Positions 36,517 to 46,561 of a DNA stretch of 46,890 nt are shown piece by piece. A model generated the notes under the pieces. The model saw only the letters and a list, made by a program, of their open reading frames with translations. It was not told the origin of the DNA and made no database searches. The DNA lies in NCBI GenBank assembly GCA_016931315.1, contig JAFGFB010000243.1, positions 1 to 46,890 on the forward strand. The letters run 5' to 3'. Source of the DNA: Anaerolineae bacterium. Lineage in GTDB: Bacteria > Chloroflexota > Anaerolineae > B4-G1 > SLSP01. The stretch's first letter is position 1. Each line of letters opens with the position of its first letter. Position numbers and translations under genes: made by a program.

Positions 36517-39500
36517 TTACTTTCGCTTCGGGAAGCGACTGAGAACGACAACGGGCACGGGTAGTTGCGTGCGCTCGCCTAATTTGAGCTCGCTATTGGG
36601 TTTGGGGGCGCGGCGCGGCGTTACAAGGATTCCGAGCGATGTGCCTTCTTTGTGGTATTCCAGGTTGACGTAGGCCTGGCCCAACAATAGCCCCTCGGTA
36701 TCAATGGCGCAGCTGGTCACATAACCCACGACCTTGCCACGCTCATCCACCAGCCGGTCGAGTTGCTGTGGCATGGGCTGCCCCTTTTCTGGCACCTGGA
36801 AGCGGAGCACGCAGGCTTTGCGCCTGGCTTCGCGGGTGATGTAGGCTTCGCGTCCCACGAAGAAGGGCTTGTAGGTTTTAATGTAGGTGTGGAATCCGGC
36901 ATCCGCCATGGTGAGGTTGAGCGGTCCTGCCATCTCGTGTCCATAGAGCGGCAGACCTGCCTCGGTGCGGAGGCTATCGCGAGAGGCCAACCCGCAGGGT
37001 TTGAGGCCCAGTGGCGCGCCTACTTCGAGCAGCGCTTTCCAGAAATCCACCAACCGGTCGGGATGGACGAAGAGCTCGTAAGCGACGCGCTCGCCGGTGT
37101 AACCCGTACGGCTGATGATGATGTCGAAGTCACCCAGGGTGGCGTGGCAGATGCCTGCCCACGGCAGCGTCTTGACCTTGCGCTTATCTGCGTCACTGCC
37201 ACCCAGAGCCAGGAGAATATCGGTGGATTTCGGGCCTTGTAGAGCCAGCTCGGCACGCATATCTGCACCTGCTGCCGAATCGCGTAAGTCTCGCAGGCTA
37301 AGGTCTTGTCCTTCCCATTTGACCCAAGGGCGACCGGGGTCAATTAATACCTCTCCCTTTAGTACCCCGTTGACCCAGGCCCAATCCTTGTCGTTGTTGG
37401 AGGCATTGACTACGACCAGATAATGTTCCTCTGCCATGCGGTAGACCAGCAGGTCATCGAGTGGAATGCCATCCACATCGAACAGAGCCGAATACTGCGA
37501 TTCGCCGACTTCAAGCGTGCTGACATCATTTACCATAATCAGGTTAAGGAATGTAGCTGCTTCAGGTCCCTGTATATCCCAGCAGCCCATGTGGCTCACA
37601 TCGAAAAGACCGGCTGCCTCGCGAACTGCGCGATGTTCCTCGGAGTTGCCGGTATACCAGACAGGCATATCCCAACCTCCAAAGGGCACCATGCGCGCGC
37701 CCATCTCACGGTGTATGGTGTTGAGATAGGTTTTCTTGAGCGGGGCGTCCTCCGGTTCGACCCATGTGAATTTGGGCAGTGCTGCACCGGCGGGAGTCTT
37801 GGCACTCCATGCACCGATGAAGTAGGGCTTGGTGTAAGGCCCTGCATCGGCGACAAGAGGCTGGGTGGGCGAAGGCGCCGCGCCTGCATCACGGACCGCG
37901 TTGAGGAAGGGCAGTCGTCCGTAAACGTCATCGGTAGCGGCGTAGCCATCTACCAGGGCGCGCAGCCAGGTCATCACGCGTGATGCTTGCGCAACAGGCA
38001 CATCCAGTAGATAGGTTTGTGCGTTGGCCCGTGTGAGCAATGCCGCTGCCATGACGGCGCCATCGGTTTCCAGCAGCGTGACAGGACGGGCTTCGCCATC
38101 CACCATGGCTGCGGTGTTCGAGGGGCTTAGCCAGTCTACAAAGGCTTTGGCTTGCTCTCCGAAGAGTTCGAGTCGCTCAAAGGCGCCAGTGCTCTTTGGA
38201 GCATCATCTATGTAGTAGAAATGTGGGTAGCCGGTGTGTTGTAACAGGTTGTAGGGGTTGCTAGCCTGTTCTGCCAGCTCGCGAATTTCGCATTTGACTT
38301 CCTCGAGCGCGTTGAAATTCACACGCGCTTGATAATCGGGCTTGCTGCGCCAGACGGTGAGATAACCCTGGGTGGCGCGGAAAAGTTTCCCGATAGCGGC
38401 GGCGATGCGCGCCATCTCCGGTTCTTTCAGCCCACGCTGTGTGACCCACGGAGTGCCAAGGCGCACGCCAGAGGGGAAGGCCGCGGTGCTATCACCGGGA
38501 ATGGTGTTGCGATTGGCAACAATGCCCGCGATATCCAGCAGGCGCGCCGCCGCATCACCCATAAGTGGCGTGCCATCAGGTCCCTTGAAGCCCTTGCAGT
38601 CAATGAGGACCATGTGGCTATCGGTACCGCCGTACGCTACGCGGACACCCTCAGACTCTAGCGCGGCAGCCAGGGCTTTGGCGTTGGCTACGGTTTGATG
38701 CTGCAACGACTTGAATTGCTCGGTCTGCGCCAGGCGCATGGCGGTGGCAATGCCGGCAATGGTATGTATGTGCGGTCCACCCTGCAAACCGGGGAAAACC
38801 GCCCGATCGAATTTCTTGGCGAGCAGTGGTTTGTGGGTGAGGATGACGCTGCCGCGGGGACCATCCAGAGACTTGTGAGTGGTGAAGGTCACGACGTCGG
38901 CGATACCCACGGGGCTGGGGAAGGCCCCTGCTGCCACCATGCCAGCGATGTGTGCGATGTCGGCCATCAAATATGCGCCCACTTCATCGGCAATGGCGCG
39001 GAAGGCTTTCCAGTCAATTGTGAGTGGATAGGACGTGTAACCGGCAATGATGAGCTTGGGGTGGTTATCCAATGCCAGTTGGCGGATGGCGTCGTAATCC
39101 AGTCGCTCGGTTTTCTCATTCACACCGTAGTGAACGGCATTGTAGGTCTTGCCGGAATACGCCACTTTGCTACCGTGACTCAGGTGTCCCCCTACATGAA
39201 GCGCCAATGTGAGCATGGTATCGCCGGGGGCAAGTAGCGCTACCTGTACGGCAGTATTTGCAGGGGCGCCGGATAGCGCCTGCACATTGACGAAGAGCTG
39301 TTCGGGTTTGATACCATTGGTTGCGAAGGCTTCAGCGGTGCGACGGCGGGCCAATGCTTCCACAATATCCGCATATTCCACACCTTTGTAATAGCGCGGG
39401 TCACTGTAGCGCCGGTAGTGTCCCAGCTCTGTCTCGTAATCCAGAATGCGTTCCTGTGAAAGCGTGCGGGTGCGCTCATCCGGATAACCTTCAGCGTAGA

Positions 39501-39666
39501 TATGCGAGAAGGCGGAGGCAGAGGCCTCGTGTACCGCAAGTGGGGAAAGCGATTCCGAGGGGACCATGATCAACTTGCGTGCCTGTCGCTCGGTCTCGTA
39601 GCCAATCAATGCTGCGAGCTCGGGATCCAATTCGGCTAAGGGTTTGCGGAAAAGAAAATCTTGCAT
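36517..39666 (-). CDS. Fused serine hydroxymethyltransferase - (linker domain) - aminomethyltransferase (GlyA-GcvT)
   Basis: N-terminal SHMT motifs (MVPSESLSPLAV, NVQALSGAPANTAV, VVTFTTHKSLDGPRG) and C-terminal GcvT motifs (MVPFGGWDMPVWY, FDVSHMG, SRTGYTGE, SLRTEAGLPLYGHEM) in one uninterrupted 1049-aa frame. Confidence 0.95.
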   Translation of the reverse strand: MQDFLFRKPLAELDPELAALIGYETERQARKLIMVPSESLSPLAVHEASASAFSHIYAEGYPDERTRTLSQERILDYETELGHYRRYSDPRYYKGVEYADIVEALARRRTAEAFATNGIKPEQLFVNVQALSGAPANTAVQVALLAPGDTMLTLALHVGGHLSHGSKVAYSGKTYNAVHYGVNEKTERLDYDAIRQLALDNHPKLIIAGYTSYPLTIDWKAFRAIADEVGAYLMADIAHIAGMVAAGAFPSPVGIADVVTFTTHKSLDGPRGSVILTHKPLLAKKFDRAVFPGLQGGPHIHTIAGIATAMRLAQTEQFKSLQHQTVANAKALAAALESEGVRVAYGGTDSHMVLIDCKGFKGPDGTPLMGDAAARLLDIAGIVANRNTIPGDSTAAFPSGVRLGTPWVTQRGLKEPEMARIAAAIGKLFRATQGYLTVWRSKPDYQARVNFNALEEVKCEIRELAEQASNPYNLLQHTGYPHFYYIDDAPKSTGAFERLELFGEQAKAFVDWLSPSNTAAMVDGEARPVTLLETDGAVMAAALLTRANAQTYLLDVPVAQASRVMTWLRALVDGYAATDDVYGRLPFLNAVRDAGAAPSPTQPLVADAGPYTKPYFIGAWSAKTPAGAALPKFTWVEPEDAPLKKTYLNTIHREMGARMVPFGGWDMPVWYTGNSEEHRAVREAAGLFDVSHMGCWDIQGPEAATFLNLIMVNDVSTLEVGESQYSALFDVDGIPLDDLLVYRMAEEHYLVVVNASNNDKDWAWVNGVLKGEVLIDPGRPWVKWEGQDLSLRDLRDSAAGADMRAELALQGPKSTDILLALGGSDADKRKVKTLPWAGICHATLGDFDIIISRTGYTGERVAYELFVHPDRLVDFWKALLEVGAPLGLKPCGLASRDSLRTEAGLPLYGHEMAGPLNLTMADAGFHTYIKTYKPFFVGREAYITREARRKACVLRFQVPEKGQPMPQQLDRLVDERGKVVGYVTSCAIDTEGLLLGQAYVNLEYHKEGTSLGILVTPRRAPKPNSELKLGERTQLPVPVVVLSRFPKRK

Positions 39667-39893
39667 AGCACACTCCTTATGATGTGATAGTTTCCCACTG
39701 TAGTTGGGTCGCGATCGTCCAGAATCTAGAGCAAGAGATTGCCAACTTGCTGTTCCACGATTGGTTTTCTCTGCTGACTTGTGACGCTCGCGCGCCTTTG
39801 GCTCTTCCTGACTATAGGCCCGTTTTGTAGAACACGCAAGCGCAATTTGGATGAAAGTTCCAGGTATTTGTTACTATAGGCGCGAGATTCTCT

Positions 39894-39921
39894 TTGACCT
39901 CGGGGCAGTCGGTTGTATACT
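39894..39921 (+). promoter_or_regulatory. Sigma70-like promoter candidate
   Basis: TTGACC - 16 nt - TATACT upstream of the DUF3592 gene. Confidence 0.5.
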
Positions 39922-40029
39922 GGGAGTGCAGTGATGCAGGGTGAAGGACAAACCTGGTTGCTCCGCTCGAACGTTGTGCGCTTGACACCTTCATTTTGCC
40001 GGCTCGCTAATTTGCCAAGGAGGCGCGGC

Positions 40030-40515
40030 ATGGAACACAGCATGAATTTCCTGTTGGTATTTGGTATCGGAACCGCCTTATTGGGACTGGTTTTTGTCAT
40101 TCTAGCATTGGTCGGGCGCCGGCGGCATGATACTGTAGGCAACTGGCCTACCGTCTTCGGGAAAGTGCTCGCAGCTACGGTGCAGCGCTTTCAACCGCGC
40201 CCGGAGCAAAAGGCTGAGGTCCGGTACACTCCTCTTATCACCTACACTTACGAGGTTGCCGGGCAGTCGTTTGCCGGACAGAAGTTGGATTTCAAGCCTC
40301 ACCGATCCTATGCAACAGCGATTCAGGCAGAGGCAGCCGTCGCCGCCTATCCGGTGGGTAGCGAGGTGAAAGTCACCTACAATCCCCAAGGACCCCAGCA
40401 GGCGGCGCTGGATCCTGGTAGACCTATCGGGTATAATGCGGAACTTGTCTCGGGATTGCTTCTGATGCTGGTCGGCGCGGTGATGATTGTTGTGGCAGTC
40501 TTTTTGCCTCTATAA
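40030..40515 (+). CDS. DUF3592-like membrane protein
   Basis: Two TM segments flanking PVFGKVLAATVQRF...YTPLITYTYEVAGQSFAGQKLDF...YPVGSEVKVTYNPQGPQQAALDPG; ATG 40030 after AGGAGG. Confidence 0.75.
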   Translation: MEHSMNFLLVFGIGTALLGLVFVILALVGRRRHDTVGNWPTVFGKVLAATVQRFQPRPEQKAEVRYTPLITYTYEVAGQSFAGQKLDFKPHRSYATAIQAEAAVAAYPVGSEVKVTYNPQGPQQAALDPGRPIGYNAELVSGLLLMLVGAVMIVVAVFLPL

Positions 40516-40526
40516 GGAGTAGGGCT

Positions 40527-43190
40527 ATGAAAGGGCAGGGGCGGGTTCTATTGTTGGTTGTGCTGGTAGCGGGGTTGATATTGCCCGGTGGGATGACAAC
40601 AGAGGCGCAGAAGGCGGCGTCCCCAGTGCTATCTGCACTCACGGGTGATTATGTCCCTGGAAGGGTCTTGGTTAGGTTCAAGGAAGGTGTAATGACGCGC
40701 GCCGCCGCGGATGTGCTTGCCGAACATGGAGCGAGCTATCTCACTCATCTCTATGCCAGCCCGGTGCAGCTGGTGCAAGTCCCTGAAGGCAAAGAGCTGG
40801 CGTTGGTCGAACAACTGAGTCGTGACCCGCGCGTGGAATATGCGGAACCGGATTATATCTATCGAGCTTTGGGCGCTCCAAATGACCCGTACTATAGCAA
40901 TCAATGGGCACACACACGGATGAATTCGGCGGCAGCCTGGGATATCAGTACGGGCAGCAACACGGTGACCATCGCCGTCATTGATACCGGCATTGATGAG
41001 ACACACCCCGATCTGGCGGCGAAAATCGTCGCAGGCTATGATTTCGTGGATGATGATGCCAATCCGCACGACCTGAACGGACACGGTACGCATGTGGCAG
41101 GTATTGCTGCTGCAATCACGAACAACGGTGTCGGTGTGGCGGGCATGTCCTGGGGCGCTCGCATCATGCCTGTGAGAGTGTTGGATGCTAGCGGCAGCGG
41201 TTACAATTCTGATATCACCAGCGGCATCAACTGGGCTTATACTCATGGCGCGAAAGTGCTCAATTTGAGTCTGGGGGGCTCCAGTCCTTCCACAACTATG
41301 CAGAATGCAGTGACTGCCGCAACCAATGCGGGCAGTCTGGTCATTGCTGCGATGGGCAACTGCCGCACCGCAGGCGGGGGGTGCCCTGTTGCTAATCCTA
41401 CGGCTTACCCGGCAGCGTATAACAATGTCATGGCGGTTGCTGCTACCGGTCCTGATGACACCTACGCTTATTACTCACAATATGGTTCACACTGCGACAT
41501 CGCTGCTCCCGGCGGCGCCATGACATATTTGCACGATCCCGATGGCATCTATAGCACGTTGCCTACTTACGATGTGGAAATGACGGGGGAGGGCTTTTCC
41601 AAAAATTACGATTATCTGCAGGGCACTTCGATGGCGACGCCTTATGTTTCGGGACTGGCAGCGCTGATCTGGTCGGTATCTCCAGGTCTGACGCCCGCGC
41701 AGGTGCAGCAGGTGATGCAGGATACTGCTGTGGATCTGGGTCCCACAGGTTGGGATGTGAACTACGGATACGGTCGTATTGATGCGCTGGCAGCATTGCA
41801 AAATATCTCCTTATCTGCGCCGACGTTATCTCCTATCAGCAACCCGGAAAACGATGGCGTTTATCAGGTGAGCTGGTCTGCGGTGAGCGGCGCTACGGGG
41901 TATCTGTTACAAGAGGATAACGTCTCCGACTTCACTTCACCGACTACACGCTACTCGGGCACCGCACTACAGATGAACATCTCCGGACAGGCAGTGGGCA
42001 CCTGGTATTATCGCGTCCGCGCTACAGCCGGCGGCACGGAGAGTGAGTGGAGCAACACGGTTTCCACACAGGTGCTGCCACAAGCTCCGGTGCTGGCGCC
42101 GATATCGAATCCCTCTCAAGCCGATGCCTATCTGGTGAATTGGAGCGATGTTTCAGGGGCGACCGGGTATCGTCTTGAGCAATCGGCAAACAGCGCTTTC
42201 TCCGCGGTGACCGTGCGGTATAACGGCACGGCCTCGCAGTATCAGGTCACCGGGCAACCTGGCGGAACCTGGTATTATCGCGTGTTCACGTTGGTGGGGG
42301 CTTCGGAGAGTGGACCTAGCAACACGGCTTCAACTGTCGTGACGGCTTCGCTTTTGAGTGCGCCCACGTTGAATGTGATTGGCAATCCCGATGGGGATGG
42401 CGCGTATACCGTGACCTGGGGGGCGGTAACGGATGCTATGGGATACCGGTTGGAGGAGAGCGCCTCGCCGTATTTTGTGCAACCAACTGTGGTCTATGAG
42501 GGGCCGTTGCGCCAATACAATGCTGTGGATATGCCCGGTGGAACGTGGTATTACCGTGTGCGCGCGACCGCGGCGGGGGGGAACAGCCCCTGGTCGGTTA
42601 CGAGATCGGCGATTGTGGAGAGCACTGTGTTCCTGCCACTGGTGATGAAGGCTTATGGTACGGCGCCGATTACCCCGCTTTTGAATGGTGATTTTGAGGC
42701 GGGGCAAACGGGATGGGCGGAGTCTTCACTGAAAGGTTGGGACCTTATTGTCAACACTACTGATGAGCCAAAAATGATTACGCCACACAGTGGCACCTGG
42801 GCAGTCTGGTTGGGTGGCGATAATGATGAGACGGCGACGGTGCAGCAGAGTGTATCGGTTCCGCCAGGAGCACCCTATCTCACGTACTGGCACGTGATTA
42901 GTTCCCAAGAGACTTTGTGCAGCTTTGACGCCGGTTGGGTGAAAATCAACACTATCACCGTCAAGGACTATAATTTGTGTGTAACGGCGAATACCGGCGC
43001 TTGGGTAAAGCAGGTTTTGGATCTCAGCACCTATGCAGGGCAAACCGTCGCGCTGCAATTTGGCGCTTCGACAGATGCGGCGGAAGTGAGCAGCCTCTTT
43101 ATTGACGACGTGGCTTTCCAGAGTGCTGCAACCGCAGCGGCGCAACCATCACCGGGACCCTTTATTGACGCGCTGCCTGAAAGGCGTTGA
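40527..43190 (+). CDS. Secreted S8 (thermitase-like) protease with three Fn3-like repeats and a C-terminal jelly-roll-like domain
   Basis: VTIAVIDTGIDETHPDL, DLNGHGTHVAGIAA, GTSMATPYVSGLAALIW; three tandem repeats each containing GTWYYRV; signal peptide. Confidence 0.93.
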   Translation: MKGQGRVLLLVVLVAGLILPGGMTTEAQKAASPVLSALTGDYVPGRVLVRFKEGVMTRAAADVLAEHGASYLTHLYASPVQLVQVPEGKELALVEQLSRDPRVEYAEPDYIYRALGAPNDPYYSNQWAHTRMNSAAAWDISTGSNTVTIAVIDTGIDETHPDLAAKIVAGYDFVDDDANPHDLNGHGTHVAGIAAAITNNGVGVAGMSWGARIMPVRVLDASGSGYNSDITSGINWAYTHGAKVLNLSLGGSSPSTTMQNAVTAATNAGSLVIAAMGNCRTAGGGCPVANPTAYPAAYNNVMAVAATGPDDTYAYYSQYGSHCDIAAPGGAMTYLHDPDGIYSTLPTYDVEMTGEGFSKNYDYLQGTSMATPYVSGLAALIWSVSPGLTPAQVQQVMQDTAVDLGPTGWDVNYGYGRIDALAALQNISLSAPTLSPISNPENDGVYQVSWSAVSGATGYLLQEDNVSDFTSPTTRYSGTALQMNISGQAVGTWYYRVRATAGGTESEWSNTVSTQVLPQAPVLAPISNPSQADAYLVNWSDVSGATGYRLEQSANSAFSAVTVRYNGTASQYQVTGQPGGTWYYRVFTLVGASESGPSNTASTVVTASLLSAPTLNVIGNPDGDGAYTVTWGAVTDAMGYRLEESASPYFVQPTVVYEGPLRQYNAVDMPGGTWYYRVRATAAGGNSPWSVTRSAIVESTVFLPLVMKAYGTAPITPLLNGDFEAGQTGWAESSLKGWDLIVNTTDEPKMITPHSGTWAVWLGGDNDETATVQQSVSVPPGAPYLTYWHVISSQETLCSFDAGWVKINTITVKDYNLCVTANTGAWVKQVLDLSTYAGQTVALQFGASTDAAEVSSLFIDDVAFQSAATAAAQPSPGPFIDALPERR

Positions 43191-43213
43191 GCATTTACGA
43201 TGCTGTTGTTGTC

Positions 43214-43243
43214 ACGCCCGAAGGCCCCTTCTTCGGGCGTTTT
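43214..43243 (+). terminator. Rho-independent terminator
   Basis: ACGCCCGAAG-gcccctt-CTTCGGGCGT followed by TTT. Confidence 0.8.
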
Positions 43244-43281
43244 GAAATCTTCTAAATGGTCTCGTCGAAGTTGGATTGAAA

Positions 43282-43309
43282 TAGACAAAACTACCGCGCG
43301 GAGTATAAT
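43282..43309 (+). promoter_or_regulatory. Sigma70-like promoter candidate for glpK
   Basis: TAGACA - 16 nt - TATAAT, about 42 bp upstream of the glpK ATG. Confidence 0.55.
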
Positions 43310-43350
43310 CTAAGTCAGAATTTCCACTTTCCCAACTGCAGGAGGCTGAA

Positions 43351-44889
43351 ATGAACAAATACATTGCAGCAATTGATCAGGGCACAACCGGCACACGGTG
43401 CATTCTTTTCGATCATGGTGGCAAGCCGGTGATTTGGGCTTATGCGGAGCACGAGCAAATCTATCCTCAGCCAGGTTGGGTGGAGCATGATCCCACTGAA
43501 ATTTGGGAGAAGACGCAGCAGGTGATCCGCCAGGCGCTGACGCAGGGGAATATCCCCAGCGGAGCGATTGCGGCTGTGGGCATCACAAATCAGCGTGAGA
43601 CCGCCGTAGTTTGGGACCGGCGTACCGGCAAACCACTTTGCAATGCCATTGTCTGGCAAGACACACGTACGAAGGGCATTTGCGATGCGCTGGCGCGTGA
43701 GAGCGAATTGGGGCAAGACCGCTTTCGCGCCAAAGTGGGGTTGCCGCTGGCGACCTATTTTTCAGGCCCAAAGATCAGATGGTTGCTCGAGCATGTGCCC
43801 GCAGTTGCGGAAGCTGCTGCGCGCGGCGATGCGCTCTTTGGAACGACCGACACATGGGTAATCTGGCATCTCACCGGCGGCGTGAAGGGTGGGGCGCATA
43901 TCACCGATGTGACCAATGCCAGTCGCACGCTGCTGATGGATCTGCAAACCTTACAATGGGATGAGGAAATCCTGAAGGTTTTGGGAATCCCATGTTCGAT
44001 GCTGCCGGAGATTCGCCCTTCAAGCGCCTGTCTCACCCCTGGAGAGGCACGCCCCTATGGCTTCACTCTCAGGGAGGGACCCTTCGGGGAGGTAATCCCT
44101 GTTACTGGTGATTTAGGCGACCAACAGGCAGCCCTGGTGGGGCAAACGTGTTTCAGCCCAGGCGAGGCAAAAAACACCTATGGCACAGGCTGTTTCATGT
44201 TGTTGAACACGGGTACGGAGATTGTCCCCTCGCAGAGTGGCTTGTTGACTACACTGGGCTATAAATTCGGCGCCGCGCCTGCTGTCTATGCCATAGAAGG
44301 CTCTATTGCTATTACCGGTGCCTTGGTGCAATGGCTGCGTGATAATTTGGGCTTTTTCGACCGCGCGCCGCAAATTGAGGAGTTGGCTCGTGAGGTCACC
44401 GATGCCGGTGGAATGTACATCGTCCCGGCGTTTTCGGGGCTTTTCGCTCCCTATTGGCGCAGTGATGCTCGCGGCGTCATGGTGGGACTAACCCGCTATA
44501 TCAATAAGCATCATATTTGTCGCGCGGCACTTGAATCCACCGCTTATCAAAGCCGTGATGTGTTGGAGGCAATGGAGAAGGACTCGGGTGTGGCGCTTAC
44601 TGCGCTCAAGGTGGATGGCGGCATGGTTGCCAACACGTTGTTGATGCAATTCCAGGCCGATATTCTGGGCGTGCCGGTAGTGCGTCCTACGGTCACCGAG
44701 ACCACGGCTCTCGGGGCGGCTTATGCTGCCGGGTTGGCGGTGGGTTTCTGGAAGAATACCGAAGAGCTGCGGCGCAATTGGGGCGTGGATCACATCTTCC
44801 AACCGGCGATGACTGAAGAACGGAAAGAGTCGCTCTACTCAGGATGGAAAAAGGCTGTTGAACGGACCTTTGACTGGGTGGAGGAATGA
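43351..44889 (+). CDS. glpK: Glycerol kinase
   Basis: [106 protein letters not shown]. Confidence 0.97.
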   Translation: MNKYIAAIDQGTTGTRCILFDHGGKPVIWAYAEHEQIYPQPGWVEHDPTEIWEKTQQVIRQALTQGNIPSGAIAAVGITNQRETAVVWDRRTGKPLCNAIVWQDTRTKGICDALARESELGQDRFRAKVGLPLATYFSGPKIRWLLEHVPAVAEAAARGDALFGTTDTWVIWHLTGGVKGGAHITDVTNASRTLLMDLQTLQWDEEILKVLGIPCSMLPEIRPSSACLTPGEARPYGFTLREGPFGEVIPVTGDLGDQQAALVGQTCFSPGEAKNTYGTGCFMLLNTGTEIVPSQSGLLTTLGYKFGAAPAVYAIEGSIAITGALVQWLRDNLGFFDRAPQIEELAREVTDAGGMYIVPAFSGLFAPYWRSDARGVMVGLTRYINKHHICRAALESTAYQSRDVLEAMEKDSGVALTALKVDGGMVANTLLMQFQADILGVPVVRPTVTETTALGAAYAAGLAVGFWKNTEELRRNWGVDHIFQPAMTEERKESLYSGWKKAVERTFDWVEE

Positions 44890-45011
44890 GAGGCATAGGA
44901 GCGATTCCCAGACGCTTTGTTGGGTCTATCAGCGACTAATCATTCAGGCATTTTCCCGTTTTTCATGACGGTCTTGGGGTGTCAGTATCAAAATTTCATT
45001 GAGGAGACCTT

Positions 45012-46517
45012 ATGCAGAACCCTTATGACATCATCATCATCGGCGCTGGGATTGTGGGAACGATGATTGCCCGCACTCTGGCACGCTATGATTTGCGCAT
45101 TTTGTGGATTGAGAAAGCCAGTGATATTTGCACCGGAGCCACCGGAGCAAATTCCGCTCTCATCCACGCCGGGCATGATGCCATTCCAGGTTCGCTCAAA
45201 GCTGAGATGAACGTGAAAGCTAACCCGATGTGGGATCGGCTTTCCGAGGAATTGCACTTTGCTTTTGGGCGGACTGGAGCCTATGTGGTTGCCATTGGCG
45301 CGGGTGAATATTCCAAATTGGAGGAGCTTCTTGCCCGCGCGCAACAAAACGGCGTCCCAGCTGAGATTATCAGCGGTGAGGAAATGCGCCAGCGCGAACC
45401 GCAAATCAACCCCGAGGTGAGCGGCGCTCTTTTCGTTCCCTCGGGTGCGATTGTGGATCCCTGGGGGGTAACCATTGCCGCTGCCGAGAATGCGGTGATG
45501 AATGGCGTGGAGCTGCGCCTAAACACGGAGTTTCTGGATTTCATTTTTGCCCCGGTTGCGGGCGATGATTTGAAGGCTGAAAAGCGCATCACCGGCATCG
45601 GGACCAATCAGGGTGAGTTCTATGCCCGTTGGGTTATCAATGCCGCCGGCTTGTTTGCGGATGAGGTGATGCACAAGGCCGGCGTGCGTTTGGACTTTCG
45701 CATCACACCCCGGCGCGGTGAATACTTCGTCATGGACCGTAATCAGGTAGAGATCAAGAATGTCCTTTTTCCGGTTCCAACGGCTATCAGCAAGGGCATT
45801 CTGGTGACCACGACCTTGCACGGCAACACACTTGTCGGTCCCAATGCGGAAAACCTGGATGACAAAACTGATGTGGCTGTGACGCCCGCCGGCATGGCGG
45901 AAATTTGGGCCGGGGCGCTCAAGCTTGTGCCGGGACTCAAGCAACGCGATGTGATTGCTGTTTTTGCCGGATTGCGCCCTGGCGGCAACGCGCCCTGTGC
46001 CAACCCGACTGTGGCTTACAACCATGATTTCGTTATTGAGATTCCGGCGGAAGTAGCTGGTTTTGTGAATGTCGGCGGGATGGAATCCCCGGCGCTCACC
46101 GCTGCCCCAGCTATTGCTGAACGCGTGGTGGAGTTGCTGCGCGGCGCTGGTGAAGTATTGGACGAGAAGCCGGACTGGAATCCCATTCGTCCTGGGCGAC
46201 CTGTTTTCCGGCACCTCTCGAAGGAAGAACAGGCGCAATTGATCGCACAAGATCCGCGTTACGGGCGCATCATCTGCCGTTGCGAATCCGTCACTGAGGG
46301 CGAGATTGTTGCCGAAATCCATGCACCAATTCCCGCGACCACCTATGATGCCATCAAGCGCCGTACCTGGCTTGGTACTGGTCGCTGTCTCGGTGGTTTC
46401 GACATGCCCCGCGTCGTTGAAATTCTCGCGCGCGAGCTGGGTCGGGATGTGCTGGAGATCAGCAAGAAGGGTGCGGGGTCGGAGTTTCTGTACCGTAAGA
46501 CGAAAGAAACAGCATAG
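45012..46517 (+). CDS. Glycerol-3-phosphate dehydrogenase-like FAD oxidoreductase with BFD-like [2Fe-2S] domain
   Basis: YDIIIIGAGIVGTMIARTLARY, C-terminal GRIICRCESVTEGEIVAEIHAPIPATTYDAIKRRTWLGTGRCLGGFD; follows glpK. Confidence 0.9.
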   Translation: MQNPYDIIIIGAGIVGTMIARTLARYDLRILWIEKASDICTGATGANSALIHAGHDAIPGSLKAEMNVKANPMWDRLSEELHFAFGRTGAYVVAIGAGEYSKLEELLARAQQNGVPAEIISGEEMRQREPQINPEVSGALFVPSGAIVDPWGVTIAAAENAVMNGVELRLNTEFLDFIFAPVAGDDLKAEKRITGIGTNQGEFYARWVINAAGLFADEVMHKAGVRLDFRITPRRGEYFVMDRNQVEIKNVLFPVPTAISKGILVTTTLHGNTLVGPNAENLDDKTDVAVTPAGMAEIWAGALKLVPGLKQRDVIAVFAGLRPGGNAPCANPTVAYNHDFVIEIPAEVAGFVNVGGMESPALTAAPAIAERVVELLRGAGEVLDEKPDWNPIRPGRPVFRHLSKEEQAQLIAQDPRYGRIICRCESVTEGEIVAEIHAPIPATTYDAIKRRTWLGTGRCLGGFDMPRVVEILARELGRDVLEISKKGAGSEFLYRKTKETA

Positions 46518-46561
46518 GCTGTTTCCTGGGCAGCGCATTATTTCTCACGAAGGGGTATTCT

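Noticed and set aside
39726-40142. 138-aa minus-strand ORF between the SHMT-GcvT and DUF3592 genes
   Set aside because: No domain motif and overlaps the DUF3592 start and a good promoter on the opposite strand.
41810-42620. Tandem repeats in the second S8 protease as a DNA repeat array
   Set aside because: They are diverged protein-level Fn3-like domains (each with GTWYYRV), not a DNA satellite or CRISPR.
45519-46538. 339-aa minus-strand ORF opposite the glycerol-3-phosphate dehydrogenase
   Set aside because: Composition rich in R/H/N with no motifs; antisense shadow of a well-supported CDS.
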